From the NCBI GenBank assembly GCA_032164245.1, contig JAVMKO010000001.1, positions 248,939,644 through 249,003,643 on the forward strand: a DNA stretch of 64,000 nucleotides. Reading direction: 5' to 3'. Source of the stretch: Sternotherus odoratus. Its lineage: Eukaryota > Chordata > Testudines > Kinosternidae. Made by a program: the position numbers and the translations under genes. Of this stretch, positions 1 to 10,477 are shown one piece after another. The notes below the pieces were generated by a model. It worked only from the letters and a program-made list of their open reading frames with translations. It searched no databases and was not told the origin of the DNA. How positions within the stretch are numbered: the stretch's first letter is position 1; every line of letters begins with the position of its first letter.

Positions 1-165
1 CCCCCTCCGCCTCCGCCAGTTAGGCCTTCCCAAGCCCCCCCTTATAGGAGGGACCAACCAAGGAGAGGCGGAAGGGGGGGGGGTAGAGGACGGCAGCGAT
101 CTTCCTCCCGACAACCCCAAGGCCCAGGGAGCAATCACCCTCCCGGACCCAGGCCGAACTTTTGA
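1..165 (+). CDS. DIRS retrotransposon gag-like ORF1, C-terminal end (partial)
   Basis: The frame beginning at base 1 is open to a TGA at 163-165 and continues left of the window. The visible 54 residues are proline-rich, then rich in Arg-Gly and Arg-Ser (for example RRGGRGGGRGRQR), and end in PRPNF. Basic RG-rich tails of this kind bind nucleic acid. In DIRS elements ORF1 lies just upstream of, and overlaps, the reverse transcriptase ORF, and that is the arrangement here: the RT frame is already open beneath it. The gag identity is inferred mainly from position and composition, because the diagnostic core lies outside the window. No break is visible. Confidence 0.6.
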   Translation, partial: PPPPPPVRPSQAPPYRRDQPRRGGRGGGRGRQRSSSRQPQGPGSNHPPGPRPNF

Positions 166-202
166 AGATGCGCCCGGGGACGCCGAGCCAGCCTCCACTT
201 CC

Positions 203-2089
203 ATGATTTCCCTCCCGTTTGTGAACCGTTTATCCCATTTCTACCAGGCATGGTCCTTTATCACCTCGGACAAGTGGGTTCTCAGCCTGGTAGAGATGGG
301 ATATTCTATCCAATTCTCTGTTCTCCCTCCCACCCATCCCCCGTGCCCGTCCCTCTTCAGGGACCCATCTCACGAGCAACTCCTAGAACAGGAGGTTCAT
401 ACCCTCTTGTCTTTGGGTGCCATAGAGGAGGTTCCTCAAGAATTTCGGGGCAAGGGTTACTACTCCCGTTATTTCCTTATCCCGAAGGCCAAAGGGGGGC
501 TCCGCCCCATCCTGGACTTGCGAGGCCTCAACTCCTACATAAAGAAGCTGAAGTTTCGCATGCTCTCATTGGCTGTCATAATTCCTGCTATGGATCATGG
601 AGACTGGTTCGCCGCCCTCGACTTAAAAGACGCATATTTCCATATTTCCATCACCCCGAGTCACAGACGATTCCTGAGGTTCGTGATGGGATCCCGACAC
701 TATCAGTTCACCGTCCTTCCGTTCGGCCTCTCCTCAGCTCCAAGGGTATTCACGAAATGCATGGCGGTGGTCGCAGCATTCCTCAGACGAAACGGCATCC
801 ATGTCTACCCTTACCTGGACGATTGGCTCATCAAGGCACAGTCGCGGGACCTGCTTCTATCGCAAATAACGTTCATCAGGGCCACCTTCCTAAAGCTGGG
901 CCTCATTCTGAACGTGCCGAAATCAACCCTCATCCCTACCCAGAAAATCGAGTTCATTGGGGTAATTCTAGACTCTCGCCGCGCGAGAGCCTTCCTACCT
1001 CCCTCTCGGGCCAAAACCATGGGGGACATTATTCGACCACTCCTTCGGTCTCCCATGACAACAGCAAGGAACTGTATGGTCCTGATGGGACACATGGCAG
1101 CGTGCACTTACGTGGTGCCATTTGCGAGGCTCCATCTTCGTCCTCTGCAAGCCTGGTTCGCGAAGGTATACAACCAGCGCAGAGACCCCCTCGACCTCGT
1201 AGTGACTCTACCATTGAAGGTAAGGCAGTCCCTCTACTGGTGGCTCCAGCCCACGTCCCTGGAAGGCGGGGTGCCCTTTCACAAGCCCCAACCATCCATC
1301 ACGTTGGTGACAGACGCTTCGGCGCTGGGTTGGGGAGCTCACCTGGGGGAGGCCACGACTCAGGGCCTATGGTCTCAGGAGGAGTTGTCCCTCCACATAA
1401 ATGTTCGAGAGCTCAGAGCAGTTCGCCTGGCATGCCAGACGTTCCAGTCGCTCTTGAGGGGCAAGAGCGTGTCAGTCCTAACAGACAACACGGCCTCGAT
1501 GTTTTATATAAACAAACAGGGTGGTGCTCGCTCCTCTCTCCTGTGCAAGGAAGCCCTCGCCCTTTGGGAGTTCTGCATTCCCAGAGGGATCTCCCTCACT
1601 GCGACCTACCTTCCGGGAGTTCAGAATGTACTGGCGGACTCCCTGAGCCGCTCATTTCGGGGTCACGAATGGTCTCTCAGACCCGATGTAGCCCACTCAA
1701 TTTTCCAGAGGTGGGGGTTTCCCCGCCTCGACCTGTTCGCCACAAAGGCCAACAGGAAGTGCCACAGGTTTTGCTCCCTCCTCAACCTCAGCCCAGGTTC
1801 AGAGGGGGACGCATTCCACACTCTATGGGCGGGGGGTCTGCTCTATGCATTTCCCCCGTTCCCCCTCGTACACAAGGTACTAGCGAAGGCCCGTCAGGAC
1901 AAAGCATCGGTCATACTAATAGTGCCGGCCTGGCCTCGGCAACACTGGTACACGACCCTGTTGTCTCTCTGTGTGACGACGCCGATAACACTTCCTCTGT
2001 CACCGACATTGATCTCCCAAGACCACGGGAGGATGTTGCACCCCAACCTCCAGTCCCTCCACCTCACGGCGTGGTATATCCGTGGCTGA
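203..2089 (+). CDS. DIRS reverse transcriptase / RNase H / methyltransferase-like polyprotein
   Basis: This is the pol-type protein of a DIRS retrotransposon. It copies element RNA into DNA that the neighbouring tyrosine recombinase integrates. Counting from the ATG at 203 (628 aa), the RT domain spans about residues 85-260, with a first catalytic Asp in ALDLKDAYF (D140) and the YLDD active site at 204-207. RNase H spans about 365-485, with acidic residues in VTDAS (D371), REL (E403), LTDN (D428) and ADSLSR (D479). The segment at about 505-590 (LDLFAT, YAFPP, VPAWP) matches the DAM-like methyltransferase module of DIRS elements. The frame is also open upstream to base 2, so the true start may be earlier or set by frameshifting from gag. 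There is no internal stop or frameshift, which suggests a young copy. The C-terminus overlaps the recombinase frame. Confidence 0.93.
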   Translation: MISLPFVNRLSHFYQAWSFITSDKWVLSLVEMGYSIQFSVLPPTHPPCPSLFRDPSHEQLLEQEVHTLLSLGAIEEVPQEFRGKGYYSRYFLIPKAKGGLRPILDLRGLNSYIKKLKFRMLSLAVIIPAMDHGDWFAALDLKDAYFHISITPSHRRFLRFVMGSRHYQFTVLPFGLSSAPRVFTKCMAVVAAFLRRNGIHVYPYLDDWLIKAQSRDLLLSQITFIRATFLKLGLILNVPKSTLIPTQKIEFIGVILDSRRARAFLPPSRAKTMGDIIRPLLRSPMTTARNCMVLMGHMAACTYVVPFARLHLRPLQAWFAKVYNQRRDPLDLVVTLPLKVRQSLYWWLQPTSLEGGVPFHKPQPSITLVTDASALGWGAHLGEATTQGLWSQEELSLHINVRELRAVRLACQTFQSLLRGKSVSVLTDNTASMFYINKQGGARSSLLCKEALALWEFCIPRGISLTATYLPGVQNVLADSLSRSFRGHEWSLRPDVAHSIFQRWGFPRLDLFATKANRKCHRFCSLLNLSPGSEGDAFHTLWAGGLLYAFPPFPLVHKVLAKARQDKASVILIVPAWPRQHWYTTLLSLCVTTPITLPLSPTLISQDHGRMLHPNLQSLHLTAWYIRG

Positions 2090-3144
2090 ACCCAGCAGAG
2101 CTTCAGTGCTCGGATTCAGTCAGGGAGGTCCTCCTGGGTAGCAGAAAACCCTCCACAAGGGGAACCTACACTGCCAAATGGAAGCGCTTCTCACTGTGGG
2201 CTCGGAACAAGGGGGTGGATCCCCTGTCTTCTTCAGTCTCCACTATCCTGGACTACCTCCTTGAGCTGAAGCAGCAAGGACTAGCGCTTTCCACTGTTCG
2301 GGTACACCTGGCCGCCATTTCGGCGTTCCACCCGGGGGTCGACGACAATTCGGTCTTTAGTAACCCCTTGGTTAGCAGATTCCTTAAAGGGTTGGAGAGA
2401 TTGTATCCTCATATACGCCAACCAACCCCCCCTTGGGACCTCAACCTGGTTCTAACGGCCCTAATGAAACCCCCGTTTGAACCCATATCCTCCTGCCCCC
2501 TTTCTTATCTCTCATGGAAGACCGCGTTCTTAGTAGCAATCACTTCGGCACGTAGAGTCTCTGAGATTAGGGCGTTCACTTCTGAACCGCCCTACACGAT
2601 CTTCCATAGAGATAAGGTTCAGTTACGTCCTCACCCGGCCTTCCTGCCCAAAGTAGTCTCGCCCTTTCATTTGAATCAGGAGGTGTTCCTACCGGTGTTT
2701 TTTCCCAAACCCCATGCGGATAACAGGGAAAGAATGCTTCACTCGTTGGACGTCAAAAGAGCTTTAGCCTTTTACATAGAAAGGACCAAAGGTTTTCGTA
2801 AATCTCCACAACTTTTTATTTCAGTGGCAGAAAGGATGAAGGGGTTACCAATTTCTACCCAGCGCCTCTCGGCCTGGATCACTTCTTGTATCAAATTGGC
2901 TTATAACCTCTCGAATGCTACTCCACCAGCACTGTCGGCGCATTCCACCAGGGCCCAGGCCGCGTCCACGGCGTTCCTGGCGCACGTTCCAATCGTCGAC
3001 ATCTGTAGAGCAGCGACGTGGTCTTCAGTGCACACCTTCACGTCGCACTACGCCATCGTGCAGCAGTCGATGGAGGATGCAGCTGTGGGACAGGCGGTCC
3101 TGTTAACAGGTACTCAAAGTACTCCTCTCCCTCCTCCGAGATGA
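2071..3144 (+). CDS. DIRS tyrosine recombinase
   Basis: DIRS elements integrate with a tyrosine recombinase instead of a DDE integrase. The phage-integrase-like N-terminal domain begins near GSRKPSTRGTYTAKW and continues through the helix around LSTVRVHLAAISAFH. The catalytic core shows the expected set: Arg in SARRVSE (codons 2551-2556), the His-x-x-Arg box in AHSTRAQ (His 2941, Arg 2950), and a candidate nucleophile Tyr in TSHYAIV (3049-3051). The frame is +1 relative to the RT frame and is open far upstream, but only as a shadow of RT. I set the left edge where recombinase-like sequence begins; the real start codon is unresolved. TGA at 3142-3144. No disabling mutation is visible. Confidence 0.9.
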   Translation: MVYPWLNPAELQCSDSVREVLLGSRKPSTRGTYTAKWKRFSLWARNKGVDPLSSSVSTILDYLLELKQQGLALSTVRVHLAAISAFHPGVDDNSVFSNPLVSRFLKGLERLYPHIRQPTPPWDLNLVLTALMKPPFEPISSCPLSYLSWKTAFLVAITSARRVSEIRAFTSEPPYTIFHRDKVQLRPHPAFLPKVVSPFHLNQEVFLPVFFPKPHADNRERMLHSLDVKRALAFYIERTKGFRKSPQLFISVAERMKGLPISTQRLSAWITSCIKLAYNLSNATPPALSAHSTRAQAASTAFLAHVPIVDICRAATWSSVHTFTSHYAIVQQSMEDAAVGQAVLLTGTQSTPLPPPR

Positions 3145-3157
3145 CTGCTCGTAAGTC

Positions 3158-3504
3158 ACATATGGGAATGGACATGAGCAAGCACTCGAAGAAGAAAGAA
3201 CAGTTACTTACCTCGTAACGTTGGTTCTTCGAGATGTGTTGCTCATGTCCATTCCGAATCCCACCCGCCTCCCCTCTGTCGGAGTACCGGCAAGAAGGAA
3301 CTGAGCGGGGGGAGGGTCGGCAGGGGCATATATACATGGCCATAAGGGCGCCACTCCAGGGGTCGCCCCTGCCGACCCTACGGGTACCGCTGGGGAAAAG
3401 CTTTCCGGACCGGGCATGCGCGGAACGCACACACACACATATGGGAATGGACATGAGCAACACATCTCGAAGAACCAACGTTACGAGGTAAGTAACTGTT
3501 CTTT
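3158..3504. repeat. DIRS right-end repeats: inverted terminal / internal complementary region
   Basis: Bases 3195-3255 and 3444-3504 are perfect reverse complements over 61 bp, separated by 188 bp. A third, partial copy in the same orientation as the right arm lies at about 3158-3196 (CATATGGGAATGGACATGAG). DIRS elements have inverted terminal repeats plus an internal complementary region used to circularise the cDNA, and the position immediately after the recombinase stop fits that. The right arm reads GAGGTAAGTAACTG at its end, which happens to resemble a splice donor. The left terminal repeat is outside the window. Confidence 0.8.
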
Positions 3505-6077
3505 GTGTGAATAGCCCTAGATTAATTTACAAATGACTAAAGCTACTGCTAAATTAAAACTAGTTTCATTTATTCAAGTTGCCCTTGTAAGTATTCAGCA
3601 AAAGGGGCATGTTATTCAATCTAGTTACCTATAAACTGAACAGAAGCTTGTGAGTTGACCTGCTTAAGCCCTAGTTTGAAAAATAACATCCTCTCTCATT
3701 GTATGGGTGCCAGGGTACTACGATGAGGGCTGTTTGAAAAATCCATATAACTCATTCAATTCAGCTAGTTCTAAAAGCTTTAAAACAGAAAATTGCTAGA
3801 TGTTAGTTGTTGTATTCTTTCCAGTTGTAGTGTACTGAAAGTACTGGTGTTTAGGAATTCTTCTTCACTGGTTTTTCAATGGACTAGACTCTTGGCCTCA
3901 GCGTGGTTTATTCTAGGTGCTGTGAGTTATTTGACTTTATTGTAATGCCAGTGTTTATGCTGCCATAGTTAAAGTTGTGTTTATCTTCCACTGTAAATAT
4001 TCTGTTCATGGGGCATGTAACTTGGCTATAAAAATGTTGTTTTAGTTGAAACTTGGTCTATAGGCTGATCTCTGGAGGAAACGTAATGTTTTTAAATGTG
4101 ACTTAGAATCTATTGGGCCTTATTTGATCTACAGTACAACACCAGGAAGACTCATTTATACATATACAAGACATAATTATTGGAGTGATATCAACTGCGT
4201 TCTTTTAGATTGGATAACTTTTAAAAAGGTGCCGGATGGTCCACCTTTTAGATGCAGCAAAATTCTAAATGCACCAAGTGTCTCAGAATTCTTTTCTAAT
4301 CACAGCTGTGATATTTCAGGCAGATTGCATTTGATTTGGCAAAGTTGGGGCAGAAGTATAGGAGTGAAGAAGTCAAACTGAGATCATTAAAGAGGGCTAG
4401 AGATGAGGAACTATCCCTAACCTTCTGAATGGGGAAACCCCGAAGATGACTCTCATGCTGGCAAGCTGCGTTCCCACTTAACATATGTCATTTGAATGCT
4501 GCTGTCTGGAGAGAGCTGCGGTGATCCTGTTGCACTGCATTGCTGGACAAGCCTATGGAGTTGGTAGGAGACACTGTCTACCTGGAATAGGAACTGAGCT
4601 GGCTGCCTGCACTGCGGTGGCAGCTGTGGACACCAGAAATATGTAGCTGGTGGAGAAGGAGTAAGCAAATATGTTGGAAGCCCTCCATGTGTTTTCCCTG
4701 CATGTACCTCAGCAGAGGAGGGAGCTACCCTGAGAGGAAAAAGCAGACAGAACCAGCATAAGATTTAGGCCTAGTCTGCACCTAAAATTTAGATTGACCT
4801 AGGTACGTTGCTCAGGCTGTGAAAAATTTTGTGCCCTGTGTGACATAGCTAGGTCGTCCTAACTTCCATCATAGATGCAGATAAGTCAATGGAAGAAGTC
4901 TTCATGGGGTCTTCTAGCCACTACTTCTCAAGAAGGTGGATTTACTACAGTGATCTAAAAACCCCTTCTGCTGCTTTAGCAAGTGTCTATGCTACAGCAG
5001 TGTAGCTGCAGCAGTGGCACTGTAGTGCGTGTAGTGTTTCCCTGGACATGACTACACCAAAAAACAAGCACAACTAAATCATCTGTGGGCATCCCACTTA
5101 AGCAGAATCACCATCTGCCCTGAGCAGCAGCCATTGCCCTAAAGCAAAATAAGGTTTACATTTGTCTCCTGGGAGATGTCCTAATTAAATGAAGTACTTT
5201 ACTGAATTCAGATTAAAATGTTAGTTTTGTAGAACTATATTTTTCAGGTTGTTGGCTCCTAATGTGGGAACTGGCAGCTCTTGGTATCTTCCGCACAATA
5301 ACAATTCCATTCATTGGAACTGTAACTAATATTTTTCAAGAACTGAGTGTCATGGGGCCATTATTATGAAAAGAGGCACAGGTCCCCTGGCCTCAGAGAA
5401 GTGTTGATGTTGAAAAAACCTAAAAGCTCTGCCCCACATCCCAAACCAAATAATAATATTTATAAGGGGATTAGACCTATTGCTTTTCCATAACACATTC
5501 ACCCTTTCTCCACAAGTTAGATAAAATAAGAGTGCAGAATATCATCTCTGGGGGAGGTATCATGGGACTGGCATCTCAGAGCCCTGTATAAAAGAACTAC
5601 TGTATATTAAAAAAAATTATCCAAAGGCCCAAGATCTAAACAAGCCGAGGGAGCAATATCAAGAGTTATAGGAAATGAGATGTTTATAGAGAAGTTTTGA
5701 AGAAAGGTGAGTAAATTAGGCAGAAAGAGGGAGAGGAAACTTTGTCAAGAGCTAGGAACAAATGAAATTTTACTCCCCTGTGGTGGTCAGATTGTGTGAA
5801 GTGTCTGAAGCGGCTGTTGCTAATAATAGTGGCTGATGAGTATCTCTGCTCTCAATGTCATTTTGCATACTGCCTTAGATTACCACAAAGTGTATTTCTT
5901 CAACATTGACATTGCAGGGTTACATCCTGACCCTGCTTTTGTGGGGCTATGTTTGTGCCACAAGTTTACTAGGAGTTTTTTAATGGTATTTTTAAAACTG
6001 TTCAGTTTAACACATTTTCCCTGGCCATTATGAATCAGGCAAGGCACACGAGGACTTCAGCTGAAGTGAGATATAAC
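3505..6077. other. No gene seen; AT-rich presumed intron
   Basis: Short ORFs only, none with recognisable domains. A segment from about 4766 (GGCCTAGTCTGCACC) to about 5055 (CATGACTACACC) resembles a decayed Harbinger-type MITE whose ends recall the GGCCTTGTCTACACT family seen at 44.8 and 56.6 kb. I looked for the missing upstream RGCC coding exons here and did not find them. Confidence 0.5.
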
Positions 6078-6079
6078 TA

Positions 6080-6682
6080 CAGTGAAACCTCGATTTAACG
6101 GACTAATTCGGGCGAGGGGGGTGTCCGTTAAAGCCGAAAGTCCGTTATTTAATAATTTTTTAAAATTATTAAATAACAGGACTTTCGGATTTAACGGATA
6201 CCCCCTCGCCCGAATTAGTCCGTCAACCCGCCCGCCGGGGTCCCCGGCTGCTGGGACCCGGGCGGGAGCTGTCAGCCCGCCCGCCCCCGGCTCAAACTGC
6301 GGAGGCCGCTGCGAGCGGGCAGAGAGCCCGCAGGGTCCCGGCTCCCGGGACCCTCCAAGGAGCCTGTATGGTGCTGGGGGCCGGGCGGCAGCCCGCCCCC
6401 GGCTCAAAAGTGCAGCGGCCGCTGCGCGCGGCCTCAGAGCCCGCAGGGTCCCGGCTCCCGGGACCCTGCAGGGAGGGTGACTGCTGCTGGGGGCCAGGCG
6501 GCAGCCCGCCCCCGGCTCGATCCGCGGCGGCTGCCGCGCGCGGGCTCAGAGCCCCGCAGGGTCCCGGCTCCAGCCCACAGCCAGCCCTCCAGAAACGGAC
6601 TTCGGATGCATCAGACTGAAAAATTTTGTCCGTTGCATCCGAAGTCCGTTAAATGGAGGTCCGTTAAATCGAGGTTTCACTG
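6080..6682. mobile_element. Mariner/Tigger-like MITE with fold-back left half
   Basis: Begins CAGTGAAACCTCGATTTAAC and ends with its reverse complement. It is flanked by TA on both sides (6078-6079 and 6683-6684), as expected for the Tc1/mariner/pogo superfamily. The interior is GC-rich with repeats of about 90 bp. Bases 6099-6222 form a near-perfect palindrome centred at about 6160. No transposase frame is present, so it is non-autonomous. Two relatives lie at 14623-15201 and 35355-36035. Confidence 0.85.
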
Positions 6683-6684
6683 TA

Positions 6685-7389
6685 CTGAATTTGATGGAAT
6701 TTCAGAAGGGATAAATTTGGCACACTGTGACATTTCTCTCTCCTGCACTTATTCTGGACTGTGTCTGAGATTAAGTGCTTTCCAACATTTAGACACCGAA
6801 ACTCTGGTTTTGAAATGACGGATGATCTAATGGTCCCTTCTGGCCTTAAAAATCTATTAATGTGTTCTATAAGCTTTCAGGCATTCTGCCTGATGCTTCT
6901 TCCAGAAATTTTTTTGTCTGATGGTGCAGACATTTTACCATAAGTATAGTTTGACTTCTATATTTAAGGAGGGGCGGCTCTAGCCAGACCAAGGGGGGTG
7001 CCTGTGTGTGTATGGCAAATTCTGTGCCTTCCCAGTGCTCACGAAGGTGCCATTTCAGGAAAAAAAAAATCAGGGTGGTGGTGGTGATCAACTTTAACTG
7101 TACTTCCAGGGGCATTTAGGCAACTGAAAACTCTTATCTGCCAAAAAAAACCCAAAACAAACAAACAAACAAAAAAACTTAGAAATTACCTTAACAGCAA
7201 CACTATATCTAATTCCTATATCAAGAAAGAAAATTCAATAAATATTAGACCCACTCAGCTCTAATACTAATGTATTCTGACCAGTGTTCCCGCACAATTT
7301 TTACATCCATGTGTGGAATGAAATTTGTGATGTGCACCAATATGGAGATGATGTGTGACACATCACCTTCATATTTATGCACATCACAA
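6685..7389. other. No gene seen; mixed repeat debris
   Basis: Contains GGGGCGGCTCTAGCC near 6972, similar to the GGGCCGGCTCTAGC end at 36107, so possibly a hAT fragment. An A-rich tract follows at 7141-7180. Nothing coding is recognisable. Confidence 0.35.
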
Positions 7390-7945
7390 AATTCATGTGG
7401 TGGGGGTGGGGCCGAGGGGTTCAGAGTGTGGGAGGGGGCTCAGGGCTGGGGCAGAGGGTTGAGGTGTGGGGGCGATGAAAGCTCTGGTTGAGGGTGTGGG
7501 CTGTGGAGTGGGGTTGGAGATGAGAAGTCGGGAGTGCTGGAGGGGGCACAGGGCTGGGGCAGGGGATGCGGGCTCCAGCTGGGGGGTGAATGCTCTGGGG
7601 TGGGGTTGGGGATGAGAAACTTGGGGTGTGGGAGGGGGCTCAGGGCTGGGGCAGAGCATTAGGGAGCAGGGGGATGCAGGCTCTAGGGTGTGGCTGGGGA
7701 TGAGGGGTCTGGGGTGCAGGCTGCCCTAGGGCTGTGGTGGAGAGAGGACTCTTCCCCCCACCCCCCGGCTGTGGCAGCGCCAGTGGTGCTGGGCTGAGGG
7801 AGGGGCTCCTCTCCCCTGGCTGTGGCAAGTCTGGGGGAGGTCCAGGCTGGGGCCGGCGGGAGAGACAGCTGTCCCTGCTGCAGCCCTGAGCTCCTGCATG
7901 GGGCTGAGTAGGCAGCTGCGCAGCCAGTTCTGACATCTTGTGGCA
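7390..7945. repeat. GC-rich imperfect minisatellite
   Basis: Variants of GGGAGGGGGCTCAGGGCTGG recur about every 60-100 bp with interspersed GGGGTGTGG blocks. The ORFs read through it are Pro/Gly/Ala-rich low-complexity shadows. It probably expanded inside a non-autonomous transposon, but I could not define terminal repeats. Confidence 0.6.
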
Positions 7946-8004
7946 AGTCACTTAAGGGACACTGGTTAGATTTAAAACTTGAATGTATATTCTTACTCAG
8001 TAGT

Positions 8005-9495
8005 ACTCTTACTAAAGTCAGAAGGGACCATCGTGGTCATCTAGTCTGACTTCCTGCACATTGCAGGCCACAGGCCCCTTCCGCTCACTCCTGTAATAGA
8101 ACCATAGCCTCTGGCTGAGTTATTGAAGTCCTCAAATCATGGTTTAAAGCTTGGCAACCTTCGGCACACAGTATATCAGGATAATCCACTGGCAGGCCAT
8201 GAGACATTTTATTTACATTAAGTGTCCGCAGGCACGGCACCCCCGCAGCTCCCAGTGGTTGCTGTTTGCCGTTCCTGGCCAACGGGAGCTGCGGGAAGCA
8301 GTGCACATCTAGTGTCCCTTTTCCAGCCATTGGAGATTTTTGCTACCAGCAGTCGCAATGGTCCACATGCATTGTAGGCAGTTCTGCCATACCATCCCCT
8401 CCAGAAACTTATCAAGCTCAATCTTGAAGTTGGATAGGTTTTTTGTCCCTGCTGCTCCCCTTAGAAGGCTGCTCCAGAACTTCACTCCTCTAATGGTTAG
8501 AAACCTTTGCCTAATTTCAAGCCTAAGCTTGTTGATGTCCAGTTCATATCCATTTCTTCTGGGGTCCACAGTGCACTGCTTAATTTAAAGAACTCCTCTC
8601 CTTCCCTGGTATTTATCCCTCTGATGTATTTATAGGGAGCAATCATATCTGCTCTCAGCCTTCTTTTGGTTAGGCTAAACAAGTCAAGCCCTTTGAATCT
8701 CCACTAATAAGATAGGTTTTCCATTCCTCAGATTATCCTAGTAGCCCTTCTCTGCATCTGTTCCAGTTTGAATTTCTCTTTCTTGAACATGGGAGACCAG
8801 AACTGTACACAGTATTCCAGATGAGGTCTCACCAGTGCCCTATATCCTGGTATTAACACTTCCCTGTCTCTACTGGAAATACCTTGCCTGAAGCACCCCA
8901 GGACCACATTAGCCTTTTCATATTCATCCTGTGATCGACCAATACACCCAGATCTTTCTCGTCCACTGTCTCTTCCAACTGATAAGTCCCCAGCTTATAG
9001 CAAAACTTCTTGTTGTTAGTTCCTAAGTGCATGACCTTGCACTTTGTACTACTAAAGATCATCCCATTTCTATTACTCCAGTTTACATGGTCATTCAGAT
9101 CTTCTTGTAAGATATTTCAGTCCTCTTCCGTATTGGCAATACCTCATAACTTTGTGTCATCCACAAATTTTATTAGTACACTCCCACTTTTTGTGCCAGG
9201 GTCAATAATAAAAATGTTAAATAAGATTGATCACAAGACTGATCCCTGAGGAACTCCACTAGTGACCTCCCTCTAGCCGGACAGTTCATCTTTCAGTATG
9301 GCTTGTTGTAGTCTCCTCTTTAATCAGTTCCTGTTCACCTTTCAGTTCTCGAATTCATCCCCATCTTCTTCAGTTTAATTTCTCATGTGTAACTGTATCA
9401 AATGCCGTACTGACATCCAGGTAGATTAGATCTACTGGATTTCTTTTAACTGATTTTTTTTAGACATCTTCTCAAAGAAAGATATTAAATTACAG
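8005..9495 (-). pseudogene. CR1 LINE, decayed ORF2 C-terminus and 3' UTR
   Basis: Read on the - strand, the stretch at 8853-9062 translates to KCKVMHLGTNNKK and EKDLGVLVD, the same blocks seen in the better preserved CR1 at 38.1 kb. This places it in the C-terminal part of the CR1 reverse transcriptase protein. The 3' UTR side reaches about 8005. Stops and frameshifts interrupt the frame throughout, and a hAT-like piece splits the copy at about 8145-8338. It is an old, inactive fragment. Confidence 0.8.
8145..8338. mobile_element. hAT-like fragment inserted in CR1
   Basis: GC-rich insert (GGCAACCTTCGGCACAC and CGGGAGCTGCGGGAAGC blocks) that interrupts CR1 sequence. The GGCAACC-type edge recalls hAT ends such as that at 19068. 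Target duplications were not resolved. Confidence 0.4.
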
Positions 9496-9544
9496 ATGCA
9501 GGCATTACTATATCCCCTTCTCGGGTCAGTATAATTATGCCTGC

Positions 9545-9655
9545 ATCTGTCATTTTCATTTCATGCATCTGAAGATGTGGGTTTTCTACCCATAAAATCT
9601 TATGCCCATATAAATCTGTTAGTCTTTAAAGTGCCACCAGACTCCTTGTTGTATT
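9545..9655 (+). mobile_element. Penelope-like element terminal repeat with decayed hammerhead core
   Basis: Shares the GTTAGTCTTTAAAGTGCCAC block with the Penelope tails at 30.3, 59.7 and 62.3 kb. A hammerhead-like core is present: CTGAAGA at 9569-9575 and a GTGGG/CCCAT stem. The essential GAAA box has become AAAA (9594-9597), so it should be inactive. Confidence 0.6.
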
Positions 9656-9759
9656 CAGGAAGTAGTTAGAAAGTTACTAATACAACAGTTGAAACAACTG
9701 TAGAAAAATCTACAATTACTTTCTGACATTTGGGCCAGCGTTCTGCAAAGTTTTTCCTC

Positions 9760-9992
9760 CTCAGCCCCTTTTCCCTGTCCCGCCTCTACTCAGGGCCACT
9801 GGGGTATGTCTGCCGAAATGCCGCTGAATAGAAAGCTTCCACTTCCTGCAGCTTTTCGGCGGGAGAAAAATAGACCGCTTGCAAGTTCGGCGGTCTCCCG
9901 GGCAGGATCGGCGCTGCCTCTGAGGTCTCGCGCACCCCTGGGGGTGGTCTCACGCACTCCTGTGGGTGCACGCACCCCACTTTGAAGATCAC
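9760..9992. mobile_element. hAT-like non-autonomous fragment
   Basis: GC-rich block ending TTTGAAGATCACTG, whose reverse complement CAGTGATCTTCAAA looks like a hAT terminal inverted repeat. The other end and the target duplication are not clear. Confidence 0.4.
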
Positions 9993-10363
9993 TGATTTAG
10001 GCTACTTACTTTTTGCAGTTCACCAAACTTGGAACAGATCATTTAACTTTAGGAAACATCCTAACAGCCCTTTCTTATCATAATCACCTGTTAATCACTT
10101 TCTTTATAAACAAAAGTCTGACTCCCTGCCTCAGGGATGCAAGCTGAGAGCATCGCATCTCCTGTGTCCTCTGTGAAACTCATTGCATTGCACACTTAGG
10201 CTGCCGGCCTGATGCTTGCAATTGGCGGGGAGGGAAGACAATGCCCCCATACCCCCCATGCCTCTCAAACGCCACTTGTGATGTTTACATTGTTTTTTTG
10301 TTTTGTTACTGTTATAACATGGGCATTGGTTTTAATTTCTAATGCTCAGAATATGTCTTACAG

Positions 10364-10477
10364 GTGCAGATTCACTCTACAGAAATAGTTTTAGCTTCAG
10401 TGATGAAAAACTTAACTCTCCAACAATGTCAATTCTAACTCCAACTTTACCATCTCCAGCAGTAACTCCTTGTAAAG
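10364..10477 (+). CDS. RGCC: RGCC (response gene to complement 32) internal exon
   Basis: RGC-32 is a small cytoplasmic/nuclear cell-cycle regulator that binds and stimulates CDK1-cyclin B1. This 114-nt exon follows a CTTACAG acceptor and ends at an AAAG|GTAAAT donor. It starts with the last two bases of a Ser codon, encodes 37 complete codons, and ends with the first base of an Ala codon. The block [20 protein letters not shown] is the hallmark of the family. Downstream, VTPCK keeps a TPxK site, the CDK1 phosphorylation site known in mammalian RGC-32. The stretch between these blocks (starting [10 protein letters not shown]) appears less conserved. Earlier exons are not in the window. Confidence 0.93.

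Larger units (their letters stand above)
1..3504 (+). mobile_element. DIRS-type tyrosine-recombinase retrotransposon (3' part)
   Basis: Gag tail, RT/RNase H/methyltransferase, tyrosine recombinase and complementary end repeats follow one another in the order known for DIRS elements. All visible frames are open. The left terminus and most of gag lie beyond the window edge. The element is in the same orientation as RGCC and probably sits in an RGCC intron. Confidence 0.9.

Noticed and set aside
250..2070. First part of the long + frame that ends at 3144
   Set aside because: It is a shadow of the RT/RNase H frame; only the part from about 2071 onward shows recombinase sequence.
7390..7945. CRISPR-like spaced repeats
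   Set aside because: Repeat spacing is irregular, units diverge, and the context is a vertebrate genome.
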